A stretch of 38,105 nucleotides of DNA from Victivallales bacterium (GCA_003245525.1 QKCY01000026.1:1-38105); one strand, 5' to 3'. Positions 8,733-17,687 are shown, numbered from the stretch's first letter. Numbers and translations: made by a program. The notes: generated by a model from the sequence alone, not told the origin.

Positions 8733-9249
8733 TCGCCTTGCCCAACGCAGGGGATGGGCTTCCGGGCCGCGACGCGGGTAGCGCTTGCCGCCGGAGGCCA
8801 TCCCTTCTGCGTCCCGCCTGGCCAGCCGTAGTCTCCGGATCGCGGGATCGGCAGGGACGCGTCGCTTTTCTTCCAGGGATAGTCTCTTCGGTCAGTTGCA
8901 GATTCCGGGTTGCATGTTCTATTTGCGCCCACTTGCCGTAGGGCGGCCCGGAGGATGTCCTGCATGCGTGTCCCTTGCGTCATCCCTCGACCTCGTTGGG
9001 AAACTGGATGCCACCCATGGAACGGGGGGGCATCCACTATCGCGCCAAAGCCGCGAGCGGCCGCCCCAAGGCGGGCAACCGGTTCTCCCTCTCGCCGTGT
9101 CTTCGCCACGATGTCGCCAAGCCTGGCGGGGACCCACGGGATGCGCTCGCCGGTGCTTCTCCCCGGAATCCCGTTCGCCAGGAACGCGGCCGCGACATCC
9201 GGCAGCGGATGCCACCAGTCCATCCGGCATTCCAGCCAGGAACGATAGC
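8733..9249. other. Intergenic stretch, no convincing gene
   Basis: 517 bases. An imperfect inverted repeat (8752-8765 with 8791-8803) lies just after the isomerase gene and may act as a terminator. Open frames cross on both strands (notably minus 8729-9223) but lack family features or good starts. Nothing else is recognised. Confidence 0.5.
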
Positions 9250-10326
9250 ATGCCTCGTCTCCCCAACTGGTTTCCCCTCCTTCTTGTCACTGGCCTGGTG
9301 TCCTGGTCCGCCATCGGAGGAGAACCCACCACCCCGGTCGATCGCCCTGTCGGCTACCATCATCCGCGCCCGTTCAACCTCCCCTTCCTGATCCGTCCCG
9401 AGTCCTGGTACAGCTCCCGCGAACAGGGCATGCTCATGCTCTGTCCCGCCCACGCCCATGGCTCCCGGGCCGAAGCCGCCGCCGAACTCATCCGGCTCGT
9501 TGCTCTCCACCGTTCGCCCGCCCCCGCCACCATCTGGGTCTGCCGCGTCGACCAACTGAACGTATTGCACGAGTTCGCCGCTATGGTCGACCGGATCTGC
9601 ATCAACCCCTTTGCCAGCAACTCCACCCGCGGAGAGCCCATGGCCGATCCCCCCTGGGCAGGGACAGCCCATCCCCTGCTCAGGCAGTTCCAGGACATTC
9701 GCCGGGCTGCGCCCGACCGCCAACTCGTTGCCTGCATCGAGACCGAGGGCCAGGAGTCGCGGTTCGGCAAACGCCACCCCACCATGGATGAGATGCAGTG
9801 GATGGTCCTGGCCACCATTGGCAGTTCCTTCCAAGGCATCGCCTGGCGGGGTGATGTCGCCTCGCTGCCCTACAGCGACCGCTTGGCCTCCTTCACCGGC
9901 AATCTCCTTCGCTATGCCAACGAGGTGTCCCGAGCCGAGCCCGTAGACTGGGCCGCCGTTGTCCCGCCCAAGCTGGCAGTACCGGAACCCACCCAACAGC
10001 CGCCGGATGCCGGCGGCCAGGGGGCCCCGGGGCAGGTTCCCTGCTCCGCCCTGCTGGCGAAGAGCCAGCTCTTCGTCGTCCTTCTCCATCCCCAGGTCAT
10101 GGTGCCCGACCCTGGCAAGACTGAGGTCCACTTGCCTCTGTCGGCAACTGCCGTGCAGGAATGCCGGGTGGCCATATGCCCCCCTCCTGGGGTATCCGTG
10201 GCATCCGTGGTGCAGTTGGACGGCAGTTCGCTGGTGCCGCAGAGCGAGGGCGACCGGGTCGTGGTTTCCTGCCGGTTCGCTGGCGGCGGAACTCTTCTGG
10301 TCTACGAACTGGGGGACCAGCGTTGA
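9250..10326 (+). CDS. Secreted protein of unknown function, possibly TIM-barrel glycosidase-like
   Basis: 358 residues. The N-terminal signal peptide (MPRLPNWFPLLLVTGLVSWSAIGG) predicts export. The middle (RQLVACIETEGQE, MDEMQWMVLATIGSSFQGIAWRG, LASFTGNLLRYANEV) resembles the barrel and surrounding helices of putative glycosidases found beside secreted enzymes in this phylum, but no catalytic pair is certain. The last ~90 residues look like a beta domain (LLVYELGDQR end). ATG 9250 follows AGGAACG. Its TGA is one base before the sigma-factor ATG, so the two are translationally coupled, which suggests it belongs to the sigma-factor system as a sensor or target. Function unknown. Confidence 0.7.
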   Translation: MPRLPNWFPLLLVTGLVSWSAIGGEPTTPVDRPVGYHHPRPFNLPFLIRPESWYSSREQGMLMLCPAHAHGSRAEAAAELIRLVALHRSPAPATIWVCRVDQLNVLHEFAAMVDRICINPFASNSTRGEPMADPPWAGTAHPLLRQFQDIRRAAPDRQLVACIETEGQESRFGKRHPTMDEMQWMVLATIGSSFQGIAWRGDVASLPYSDRLASFTGNLLRYANEVSRAEPVDWAAVVPPKLAVPEPTQQPPDAGGQGAPGQVPCSALLAKSQLFVVLLHPQVMVPDPGKTEVHLPLSATAVQECRVAICPPPGVSVASVVQLDGSSLVPQSEGDRVVVSCRFAGGGTLLVYELGDQR

Positions 10327-10327
10327 G

Positions 10328-10954
10328 ATGAACCCCCGGGGCCCGGTCGCTACAGTCTGTTCCGCGGAAGCGTCGCCGCTCGTGTCCGGAACGCACCAAG
10401 ACGCGGACGCCGCCGCCATCGACCTCGCCACCGAGGACGGCTTCGCCCGCTTCGTCCTCGAGTGCCAAGAGCGGGTGTACCGGTTCCTGCTCCGTCGGGG
10501 AGTCCCCTCCCTGGAGGCGCAGGATCTTCGCCAGGAGGCATTCCTGGTCCTCTGGCGGAGCCGGGGCAAGCCGCGGAACCCCCGCACGTTTCTGCTGGGC
10601 GTGGCCAACCGTCTGGCCATGGCCTACCACCGCCAGCAACTCCAGCTTCCCACCGCCAGCATCGAGGAGATGGATCCGGCTCTGTTCGCCAGCAACGACC
10701 GCGAGGCGGCGGCGGCGGGACCGCAACGCATTTCGCCCGCGATTGCCGCAGCCATTGGCAGGCTCACCCGACGCCAGCGCGAGGTGATCGAACTTGTCTG
10801 GTTGCAGAACCTCTCCCGCACCGAAGCCGCTCAGAGACTCGGGATCACCGCGGGGGCCCTTCGCTACCACGAGAAGGTGGCTTTTGACCGGCTGCGGGCA
10901 CTGCCTGCCGACGAACTCCCAAAACCCAACACGTGCGACACTATAGTGAGATGA
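10328..10954 (+). CDS. ECF-type RNA polymerase sigma factor
   Basis: 208 residues. Region 2 is visible at about 40-100 (FARFVLECQERVYRFLL, then DLRQEAFLVLWR and the -10 recognition helix ending in VANRLAMAYHR). Region 4 is at about 140-195 (IGRLTRRQREVIELVWLQN, then a helix-turn-helix SRTEAAQRLGITAGALRYH). No region 1 or 3, as in ECF factors. ATG 10328 lies one base after the upstream stop and the gene overlaps the start of the next, a zinc anti-sigma factor, the usual pair. It would direct RNA polymerase to a few envelope-related promoters when released. The subgroup cannot be named from the sequence. Confidence 0.9.
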   Translation: MNPRGPVATVCSAEASPLVSGTHQDADAAAIDLATEDGFARFVLECQERVYRFLLRRGVPSLEAQDLRQEAFLVLWRSRGKPRNPRTFLLGVANRLAMAYHRQQLQLPTASIEEMDPALFASNDREAAAAGPQRISPAIAAAIGRLTRRQREVIELVWLQNLSRTEAAQRLGITAGALRYHEKVAFDRLRALPADELPKPNTCDTIVR

Positions 10955-12171
10955 TGAGACTGCTCTGCTACAAACTGGCTGAACTCCTCCGCTCATATCG
11001 GTACCGGAGCCTCTCCTGCGCCTGGGTCGAAGAGCGCCTGGCCGCCTACAGCGACTGGGATCTGCCAATCCAGGAGTACGAGGCGGTCGAGGCCCATCTG
11101 CGATGCTGTCCCGCCTGCCGGCGGTCGCTGGCCGACACGGAAGCGATCATCGGATCCCTCCGCGACGGGCTGGCTTCCTCCGACCCCGCCGCGCACTTCC
11201 CCCGACGGTCGGCTGTCGCAACCATGGCCTATATCCGCGCGGCGGAGGGGCCGGAGGCAGCGCCTGCCCCCTCCGCTCGCCGGGGACCAACCCTGACGGC
11301 AGGATGGGCGGCCGCCGCTTGCCTGGTGGTGCTCTTGATGGCCGCCGTCGCCGCCCTGGTCCACCGGGACTCTCCCGACGCCATGGCGGGACCTGTTGCC
11401 AGCGCTCTCCCTGCCGGTCCCGCCACCGTCACGAGCCAGGCGACCGACGCCACCTTGGCTGATCTGGGGGTCGTCAAGCAGTTGGGGGAAGAGTTCTCCG
11501 AGGCCCTGGCTTCGCTCAGGATCCGTGCCATGATCCCTGCCACCGAAGCGGAGTTGGAGGCGTGGGCGCGCCGCGAGTACCCGGCCGACATGTGGTTCTA
11601 TGACCTTCTCTGCCAGCAGCATGACTACCGAGGAGGATGGCAACTGCTCCTTCGGGAGAGTGGCGAATGCCTCCGCTTCGATTACCCCACCCACCCCGGC
11701 GACCCCAACTGCCGTCCCTCGCTCTGCGCCCTCCAGCGTATGGCCAGGGTAGCGGGCCTCGACCTCACTCTGGCACCGGCTGGCGACATCCTCCTCCCCC
11801 GGCAGCCTTGGCGCGAGGGGGTTCCCTCCTGCCAGCGCGCGCGACTGGAGAAGGTCCCTGCACCCTCGCAGCCGAGTGTCCCGCCTCCAGTCGCGCCTCC
11901 TCCCCCGGCCTACTCCCAGCGGATCGTGGCCGACAGCGGCCTTGCATCCTCCGCCATCGCCTATCTCCTCATCGCCGGACACATCGCCGGCGAGCCCCTG
12001 GACCAGATGTCGCCGGAATGGGAGGCCCTGCTGCTCCTCGGCGGGGCAGAACCGGCGACCGGGGGGGCTGCCTGCAGCCGCGAGACCATCGCCGCGCAGC
12101 GACTGGAGAGTCTCCTTCAGAAGAGACGGCAACTGATCGGTTCCGTGGCGGCGCAGAAGCTCGCCCCCTGA
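10951..12171 (+). CDS. Membrane zinc-binding anti-sigma factor (ZAS type) with large outer domain
   Basis: 406 residues from ATG 10951, overlapping the sigma-factor stop (ATGATGA; ATG 10954 is also possible, GTG 10933 less so). N-terminal ZAS domain: C23, then H49-x3-C53-x2-C56 in HLRCCPAC, the fold that clamps ECF sigma factors. One membrane helix at about 118-140 (AAAACLVVLLMAAVAALVH). Beyond it lie about 265 extracytoplasmic residues containing a cysteine-rich region (LLCQQHD, GECLRF, NCRPSLC, SCQRA), a proline run (SVPPPVAPPPPAYS) and a helical C-terminus. Most anti-sigma factors have much smaller outer parts, so this one probably senses an envelope ligand or redox state. That is inference. 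Confidence 0.87.
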   Translation: MMRLLCYKLAELLRSYRYRSLSCAWVEERLAAYSDWDLPIQEYEAVEAHLRCCPACRRSLADTEAIIGSLRDGLASSDPAAHFPRRSAVATMAYIRAAEGPEAAPAPSARRGPTLTAGWAAAACLVVLLMAAVAALVHRDSPDAMAGPVASALPAGPATVTSQATDATLADLGVVKQLGEEFSEALASLRIRAMIPATEAELEAWARREYPADMWFYDLLCQQHDYRGGWQLLLRESGECLRFDYPTHPGDPNCRPSLCALQRMARVAGLDLTLAPAGDILLPRQPWREGVPSCQRARLEKVPAPSQPSVPPPVAPPPPAYSQRIVADSGLASSAIAYLLIAGHIAGEPLDQMSPEWEALLLLGGAEPATGGAACSRETIAAQRLESLLQKRRQLIGSVAAQKLAP

Positions 12172-12238
12172 GGCGGGTTCCCCCCTCGACCTTGGTCCCG
12201 CGGCCACTCCGGAGATTCCTGCTTCTCGCCTCCCGCCC

Positions 12239-12263
12239 GAACCAAACACCCCCGACACTATAT
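12239..12263 (+). promoter_or_regulatory. Candidate ECF-type promoter ahead of the Cys-rich protein gene
   Basis: GAACC at 12239-12243 resembles the ECF -35 element, and 15 bases later comes tatat inside cgacactata (12253-12262). The same ten bases occur at 10936-10945 near the anti-sigma start. Spacing is slightly short for ECF promoters. Weak evidence only. Confidence 0.25.
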
Positions 12264-12421
12264 GGGCAGACACACTCTGCACCGGGGAATGCTCCGGCAG
12301 AGGGGATCACCTGCTCCGGTAGGCAGGAGAGGTCCTGTCCACATGGCGACTGTCCCCTTCCATATGGCTCGACGCCCGAACCTAGGCCCCAACACCCATC
12401 GCGTATCAAGGAGACGAGGAA

Positions 12422-12703
12422 ATGACGCCGAAACACCGTAGCTTCACCGTTCTTGCCGCAGTGGCGGTCGCGGTATTCCTGTCCGGAGCAATGCAGAGCA
12501 GAGCAACGACCGCGCTGGGCTGCCTAATCGATTGGGCGACCTGCTCCTGCGCGCCCGGGACTTGGTACGGGGCCTGCGATACCACGACGAACACCAGGTG
12601 CAAGGTTGTGGCGACCGAGCCCTGCGACAAGACGGTGAACCCGGACGGGACAGTCACATGCTCGTTCGGCTCGGTCACCAGTGAAGTGGTCCCCTGCAAG
12701 TGA
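12422..12703 (+). CDS. Small secreted protein with eight cysteines
   Basis: 93 residues with an excellent ribosome-binding site (AAGGAGACGAGGAA). A basic start and hydrophobic core (FTVLAAVAVAVFLSGAMQSRA) form a Sec signal peptide, leaving about 65 residues holding eight cysteines (GCLIDWATCSC, GACDTT, TRC, EPC, VTC, VPC), enough for four disulfides. The mature part is rich in Thr and Val and has no charge runs. It lies between the anti-sigma factor and a signal-anchored protein. Family unknown; it may be a structural envelope peptide, an inhibitor or a secreted signal. Confidence 0.75.
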   Translation: MTPKHRSFTVLAAVAVAVFLSGAMQSRATTALGCLIDWATCSCAPGTWYGACDTTTNTRCKVVATEPCDKTVNPDGTVTCSFGSVTSEVVPCK

Positions 12704-12892
12704 CACGCAGGAGTGTCCCGCCAGAGGCAGCGTTGTAGGAAACGCCGATTGGCGGGTACCTGTCTTCGGAAACGGTTCCGGCAAGGGACCGTCTCCGAGG
12801 ACGCCAATGGAATCCACGAGGGAGGGTCGTTGCCGGGTCCCGGGGCGGCCTTCCGTTTTCTGTTTCCATCCCCGCAGAGGCAGCAGCAAGAT

Positions 12893-13783
12893 ATGGCAGT
12901 TCTCACCAGGCGATCTCCTGTGGTAACCGCAGCTTTGGCAGTTCTCGTTGCTTCCGGGGCTGTTGTTCTAGGGGTCCGCTATGCCCATGTGTCCGATGCA
13001 GCGGCGGAGTCTGCGCCGGGACTGCAACCAGCAGCCGAGGCACCCATCGCCATGGCCGACACTGGCACGGCGGAAGCCGACCAGTCGGTAGCCCAGCAGA
13101 GTACCCCGCCAGATGGAGTCTCGCTTGCTGGTCTGGGAGGCGACGACGGCGACTCCGGACTGGCGAACGAGGACCTGTGGCTGCCTCTTGATGCCGAACG
13201 CCTGTCCGCCGAAACCATCCACGGCATCCTGGCTCCGTACCTCGCGGATGCCGTGGAGCAAGGCCTCACCGAGGACGTATGGCGGGAGTTCGCGGAGAGC
13301 CTCTTCACCCAGCTCAAGCTCGCCATGACTCAGGACAGCTCCTCCTTCCTCTCGGTCAAAGCAGGTCACGCCATGCTTTGGCACGACCAGGAAGTGGATT
13401 CCGAGCAGGTGCTGAAGGGCTATCAGCCAAGGCCGACGTTCCTACAGGCCAAGGCCGGATTCGCCAACCATCCGGTACGGGTCTTCCATGGGGTTCCGCG
13501 GGACATTCTCAGCAAAGAGCAGATTGCTGGCTTCGGCGAGGAAATCCGCGATCGCTTCTTCGACCGCGAGATGGTGTTGGTGGAGGTGAGGTCCACGCGC
13601 AAGTTCCTGGGCGCGCCCCCTCCCATGTACGGGAGCTCCCCGTACGTGAACTGTGAAACGTGGTTCTTCTATGATCCGACGAACAAGAAGCCTGTGTTCA
13701 GCGCTCTCAGCGAGACGGCCTTCCCGGTCAAGAACCCGAACGCAGATGTCCCGCTCTTCCTAGAGAAGCCAGTCGCCCCGTGA
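12893..13783 (+). CDS. Signal-anchored or secreted protein of unknown function
   Basis: 296 residues from ATG 12893; an upstream frame reaching 12713 reads as arginine-rich non-coding sequence. The N-terminus (RRSPVVTAALAVLVASGAVVLGV) is a signal peptide or anchor, followed by a low-complexity Ala/Asp/Gly/Ser linker to about residue 95 and then a folded domain of about 200 residues (WLPLDAERLSAETIHGILAP, RDRFFDREMVLVEVRST, NCETWFFYDPTNKKPVFSAL). I do not recognise the domain. Its place between the Cys-rich protein and the DUF1573 lipoprotein suggests an envelope role in the same system. Confidence 0.7.
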   Translation: MAVLTRRSPVVTAALAVLVASGAVVLGVRYAHVSDAAAESAPGLQPAAEAPIAMADTGTAEADQSVAQQSTPPDGVSLAGLGGDDGDSGLANEDLWLPLDAERLSAETIHGILAPYLADAVEQGLTEDVWREFAESLFTQLKLAMTQDSSSFLSVKAGHAMLWHDQEVDSEQVLKGYQPRPTFLQAKAGFANHPVRVFHGVPRDILSKEQIAGFGEEIRDRFFDREMVLVEVRSTRKFLGAPPPMYGSSPYVNCETWFFYDPTNKKPVFSALSETAFPVKNPNADVPLFLEKPVAP

Positions 13784-13965
13784 CGCCCCAGGCCAGAAAC
13801 GGCCGCTGGTGCCGCGCGGAACGGTAGACCAAGGCTGGGCATGGCATACCGCAGGTGCCTTCGCGAGGCCGCATGGGAGATGCCCACACTCGGTCTACGG
13901 CGCTACTGCTCCAGTCCACTTCCCGGTGCAGCCTTGCGCAGCACGCACCCCAACGGAGATTCCGG

Positions 13966-15036
13966 ATGTTCGCCGGCAAAGGAAATGCCCTCCCAAGAGC
14001 AGCGCTGTTCGGTCTCCTTGTTTGGGTCTCGGCGCTCCTGGTCGGTTGCTCCAAACGTGACCGGGATCACCAGGCGGGGCTTCGCTTTGCGAGCTCTTCC
14101 TATGACTTCGGGGCCGTTGTCGACAGCGCACCCTTGGAACATGAGTTCGTGTTTCGGAATACCAGCTCGACGACCCTGAGGATCGTGAAGATCTTCGCCA
14201 CGTGCGGTTGTACGGTTGCCTCTAGCGAAAAGGACTCCTATGCCCCAGACGAGGAGGGGTGCATCAACGTGAAGCTCTACCCGAACGGGTTGTCGGGCCC
14301 GCAGGAGAAGAGGGCATACATCCAGACAGACGCTGCCGGGCGCCAGGTGGTCTCGGTATGCATATCCGCCACCGTGACTCCCAGCGCCACCGTCACGCCA
14401 GCCGTGGCGGATTTCGGCGAGGTCGCGAACGGGTTGGTCGAAAGGCGGAGAGTCGTTGAGATACGGACGCTAGCCGAAGACGCGACCATAGCGGAGATCC
14501 GTTCACGGACCCCGCACTGCAGTGCGGCGGTACTATCGCGGAGCGTATTGCGCGCAGAGGAGAGTGGCGGGTACCGGCAAGCGATCCTCCTGGAGGTCAG
14601 GCTGCACGGATCGGTGGAGCCTGGTCGGTTCGGGGACGAGGTCCTGGTGCGGTTCGCCGGCACTTCCACAAGAACGCTCAAGATCCCGGTCCTGTTGCGG
14701 TGCATCGAGAGCATCTCCGTGGAACCCAAGTGTGTGGTGGTCAACGGCGAGAGCAGCGAGGCAGCATTCGATCGATCCATCCGGGTCACCGATCGTCTCG
14801 GACAGGCCTTCACAGTCAGGGGGGTTGCTGTGGTGGCAATGGACGGGGAGGAAGCCGCTTGGCCGGTGAGATGGGAGAAGGAAGCAGGTGAACCTTGCGC
14901 CTATACCATTATGATCACGGGCCTTGTCCCCGCCAGGTCCGGAGCGTTCCGGTACCTGGTCAAGATCCTGACCGAGAAGGGCGGCCAGGAACAGACTCTC
15001 TCGGTGCCCCTGTTCGGGACCGCCGGACGGACATAG
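13966..15036 (+). CDS. DUF1573 domain lipoprotein
   Basis: 356 residues. The signal peptide ends in a lipobox ALLVGC with C28 as the lipid-modified cysteine. Residues about 40-135 carry the DUF1573 immunoglobulin-like fold: YDFGAVVDSAPLEHEFVFRNT, then IFATCGCTVAS (C80, C82), the signature Cys-x-Cys of the family. A second similar beta-sandwich follows (VADFGEVANGLVERR). DUF1573 proteins are common in the envelopes of Bacteroidota and PVC bacteria; their function is unknown. ATG 13966 follows ACGGAGATTCCGG. It is the last gene of the cluster that begins with the sigma factor. Confidence 0.85.
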   Translation: MFAGKGNALPRAALFGLLVWVSALLVGCSKRDRDHQAGLRFASSSYDFGAVVDSAPLEHEFVFRNTSSTTLRIVKIFATCGCTVASSEKDSYAPDEEGCINVKLYPNGLSGPQEKRAYIQTDAAGRQVVSVCISATVTPSATVTPAVADFGEVANGLVERRRVVEIRTLAEDATIAEIRSRTPHCSAAVLSRSVLRAEESGGYRQAILLEVRLHGSVEPGRFGDEVLVRFAGTSTRTLKIPVLLRCIESISVEPKCVVVNGESSEAAFDRSIRVTDRLGQAFTVRGVAVVAMDGEEAAWPVRWEKEAGEPCAYTIMITGLVPARSGAFRYLVKILTEKGGQEQTLSVPLFGTAGRT

Positions 15037-15309
15037 ATGACCGAAACCACCGCGGAGGCCCACCGCGGCACCGCGGATCACGGGAGTGGACAGCCAGGCA
15101 CCCAGTGTACCTACCGACGGACGGCCTCGCTCACCCCCGTTGGCCCGGACGGATTCACCCGACCACTGGCGCGCGGGGCGCGGGGCCAGAGGCGGTGGAC
15201 CCGACGTCACCGCCTTGCTGAGGATGCCGATTGGGGCGCTTGCATGGGCCGGGGAGACCGGTACAGTCCCAGTACGTGGCTGTTCACTGTCTACCGGGGA
15301 GCCGGGTCT

Positions 15310-17334
15310 ATGCGTCAGATCGCCGCAGGTTGTTTCGCCGTCGCCGCCACCGTCCTGGCGGGGGATCTCTATGTCTCGCCGCAGGGGAAGGACACGAACC
15401 CGGGTACGCGCGAGCAACCGCTCGCGACCCTGCAACGGGCGCTGGCGGTGGCGCGCGAGGCGAAGCCCAAGACGATCTGGCTGGCACCCGGCGAGTACGA
15501 GGTGCTGGACGGGTTGAGCCTCGACGATGCGCTCGGGGCCACGCCGGAGGCGCCGTTGACCATCCGGCCCACGTCGCGGGGCAAGGCCCGGATCACCGGG
15601 GCCAAACAGGTGACCCGTTTTCGCCGCATCACCGACGATGAAGCGAAGCCGCTGATTTCGAAGGACGCGAAGAAGGAAGTCCTGGTGGCCGATCTGGCAG
15701 CCCAAGGCTTTCCCGCGCTGGTGAACTTGCCGGACCAGTTCCGCGCACCAGGCTGCGAGGAGGTGATCTTCGGCACCAAGCCCATGCAGTCCGCCCGCTG
15801 GCCCAACGAAGGCTTCGCGACCTTTACCGAGGTGATCGATGCCGGGGCGTCGGACCCGGTGCATTGGGTCAGTCGCGAGGTCTACCGGCCCGGTTCCTTC
15901 CGGTTTCCCGACGACCGGCCCAAGCAGTGGGACCTCGCGCGCGGGGTCTACCTGCACGGGTTCTGGTGCTACGAGTGGGCGGACGAGGCACTGAAAGTGG
16001 CCAGCTACGACGCGGCAACCCGCGAGCTGCGCCTGGGGGCCAAGCACGCCTACGGCATCGGCAACCCCTTCCACAAGGACGAACCCCGCCAGTTCTACGC
16101 GATCCATGTCTTCGAGGAACTGGACGCGCCCGGCGAGTACTATCTGGATCGCCAGGCCAACAAGCTTTTCTTCTGGCCGCCCGGAGATGCGGGCAAGGTT
16201 CCGACCTATATCTCGCTCTGCCCGAAGCCGCTGATTACCGCGACCAAGGTCTCCGGCCTCGTCCTGCGCGATCTGGTGCTGGAGAACGGGACGGACTGGG
16301 CGGTTTCCCTCAAGGACTGCGACCATGTCCGCATCGACCGCTGCCTCGTCCGGAACACCGGGTTGGGCGGCATCACTTCCTCCGGGGGCTCCGACAACGT
16401 GATCTCCCGCTGCGAGGTAACCCGTACCGGTGCCCAGGCCATCTCCGTGACCGCCGGCGATCGCAGGACCCTGACCAAGGGGAACTGCCTCGTGATCGGC
16501 AACCATTGCCATCATCTGGGCCGCTACGACTGGAACTCCGGGCGAGGCGTGGTGCTCGGCGGCTGCGGCAACCGGGTGGCGAACAACCTGATCGACCACT
16601 GCCCGACCGGCGGCATCGCCTACAGCGGCAACGAGCATCTGCTGGAGCTGAACGAGATCCACCATGTCTGCGAGCTCTATGCCGACGTCGGCGTGTTCTA
16701 CACCGGGCGCGACTGGGCCTCGCGGGGCAACGTGGTCCGCTGGAACTACATCCACGATGTCACCGACAACGGCGGCTCCGGCTCCCAGGGCATCTATCTG
16801 GACGATTGCGACAGCGGCGACACCGTGGTCGGCAACATCGTCTACGGCGGTGCCGGGCGGGGCGTGTTGCTCGGCGGCGGGCGGGACAACACCATCGAGG
16901 GCAACATCTTCATCGATCTACCCAAGGGTATCCACGTGGATGCCCGCGGACCCAAAGGCATCACCCTCGACCAGCCCGGTTCCTGGAACCTCAAGGCCAA
17001 GTGCGAGGCGTTGGACTATCTCTCGCCGCTCTGGAAGGAGCGCTATCCCCGGCTGGCGCGGGTGCTCGACGAGAACCCCCTCCTGCCCATGGGCAATGCC
17101 ATGCGCCGCAACATCTTTATCGGCATCAAGCAGCCCTTCGCCCTGACCAAGGAGGTGAAGGAGGAATGGCTGGACCGCGAGGGCAACGTGGAGTACGAGA
17201 TGAAGGATTTCTCCTTCCTCCCGGAACACGCGGCCGACGGCCCTCTGGATCTGGAGCAACTCCCCCGCGTCTGGCGCAAGGTGAAGGGGTTCGAGCCGAT
17301 TCCCGTCGACAAGATCGGTCCCAAGGGGATGTAG
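15310..17334 (+). CDS. Secreted right-handed parallel beta-helix protein (pectate-lyase-like fold)
   Basis: 674 residues. Signal peptide MRQIAAGCFAVAATVLAG, then DLYVSPQGKDTNPGTREQPLATLQRA, the DUF1565-type opening of secreted beta-helix proteins. From about residue 300 come short repeating beta coils rich in Asn, Gly and Ile (ISRCEVTRTGAQAISV, VVGNIVYGGAGRGVLLGG, TIEGNIFIDLPKGIHVD), the ladder of a right-handed helix. Likely a polysaccharide lyase or glycosidase acting outside the cell; the active site cannot be assigned. The start at 15310, with GGGGAG upstream, was preferred over an ATG at 15037 whose extra 91 residues are arginine-rich and would bury the signal peptide. Confidence 0.83.
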   Translation: MRQIAAGCFAVAATVLAGDLYVSPQGKDTNPGTREQPLATLQRALAVAREAKPKTIWLAPGEYEVLDGLSLDDALGATPEAPLTIRPTSRGKARITGAKQVTRFRRITDDEAKPLISKDAKKEVLVADLAAQGFPALVNLPDQFRAPGCEEVIFGTKPMQSARWPNEGFATFTEVIDAGASDPVHWVSREVYRPGSFRFPDDRPKQWDLARGVYLHGFWCYEWADEALKVASYDAATRELRLGAKHAYGIGNPFHKDEPRQFYAIHVFEELDAPGEYYLDRQANKLFFWPPGDAGKVPTYISLCPKPLITATKVSGLVLRDLVLENGTDWAVSLKDCDHVRIDRCLVRNTGLGGITSSGGSDNVISRCEVTRTGAQAISVTAGDRRTLTKGNCLVIGNHCHHLGRYDWNSGRGVVLGGCGNRVANNLIDHCPTGGIAYSGNEHLLELNEIHHVCELYADVGVFYTGRDWASRGNVVRWNYIHDVTDNGGSGSQGIYLDDCDSGDTVVGNIVYGGAGRGVLLGGGRDNTIEGNIFIDLPKGIHVDARGPKGITLDQPGSWNLKAKCEALDYLSPLWKERYPRLARVLDENPLLPMGNAMRRNIFIGIKQPFALTKEVKEEWLDREGNVEYEMKDFSFLPEHAADGPLDLEQLPRVWRKVKGFEPIPVDKIGPKGM

Positions 17335-17366
17335 CCGCCCATGCTGGCTCTGGCTGGAGAGAGAGA

Positions 17367-17687
17367 ATGATCCGCACCCTCGCGATTCTGAATCTGCTTG
17401 CCGCCCTCGTGCTGATTCCCTATCTGGCGATGTGGCTGGCGATCACGATCGCCCCGGACCGGATGGGCCAATGGATATCGCACATGGCCGAATCAGCGCC
17501 GTCAGAGGAGCTCCAAGGCGGGGTTATCGGCGGGAGCGACGGTTCCACGGCGGTCTTCGTCTCCTCGCGACCGAGTCCTGTTGGTGTGCTGCTCTACATG
17601 GTCCTGCTGTCTGCCGATACCATCGTCCTGTGGCGTCGCCGCGATGCCCAGGAAACCCCTGGGCAAGGCGCCACGGTCAGTTCCTGA
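17367..17687 (+). CDS. Small membrane protein, unknown
   Basis: 106 residues with a good ribosome-binding site (GGAGAGAGAGA). Two hydrophobic segments: TLAILNLLAALVLIPYLAMWLAITI near the start and VGVLLYMVLLSADTIVLW near the end, joined by a polar Ser/Gly loop, so a two-helix membrane protein with a polar tail. It lies 32 bases after the beta-helix gene and its end overlaps the convergent glycosidase gene by 11 bases. No family recognised. Confidence 0.65.
   Translation: MIRTLAILNLLAALVLIPYLAMWLAITIAPDRMGQWISHMAESAPSEELQGGVIGGSDGSTAVFVSSRPSPVGVLLYMVLLSADTIVLWRRRDAQETPGQGATVSS

Noticed and set aside
8729-9223. Minus-strand frame of 164 codons in the spacer
   Set aside because: No convincing ribosome-binding site, no family motif, and many Arg and Pro residues.
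15037-15309. ATG 15037 as start of the beta-helix gene
   Set aside because: It would add 91 arginine-rich residues and bury a clear signal peptide that begins at 15310.
14533-16755. 740-residue minus-strand frame opposite the beta-helix gene
   Set aside because: It overlaps two strongly supported genes and has no recognisable motif.
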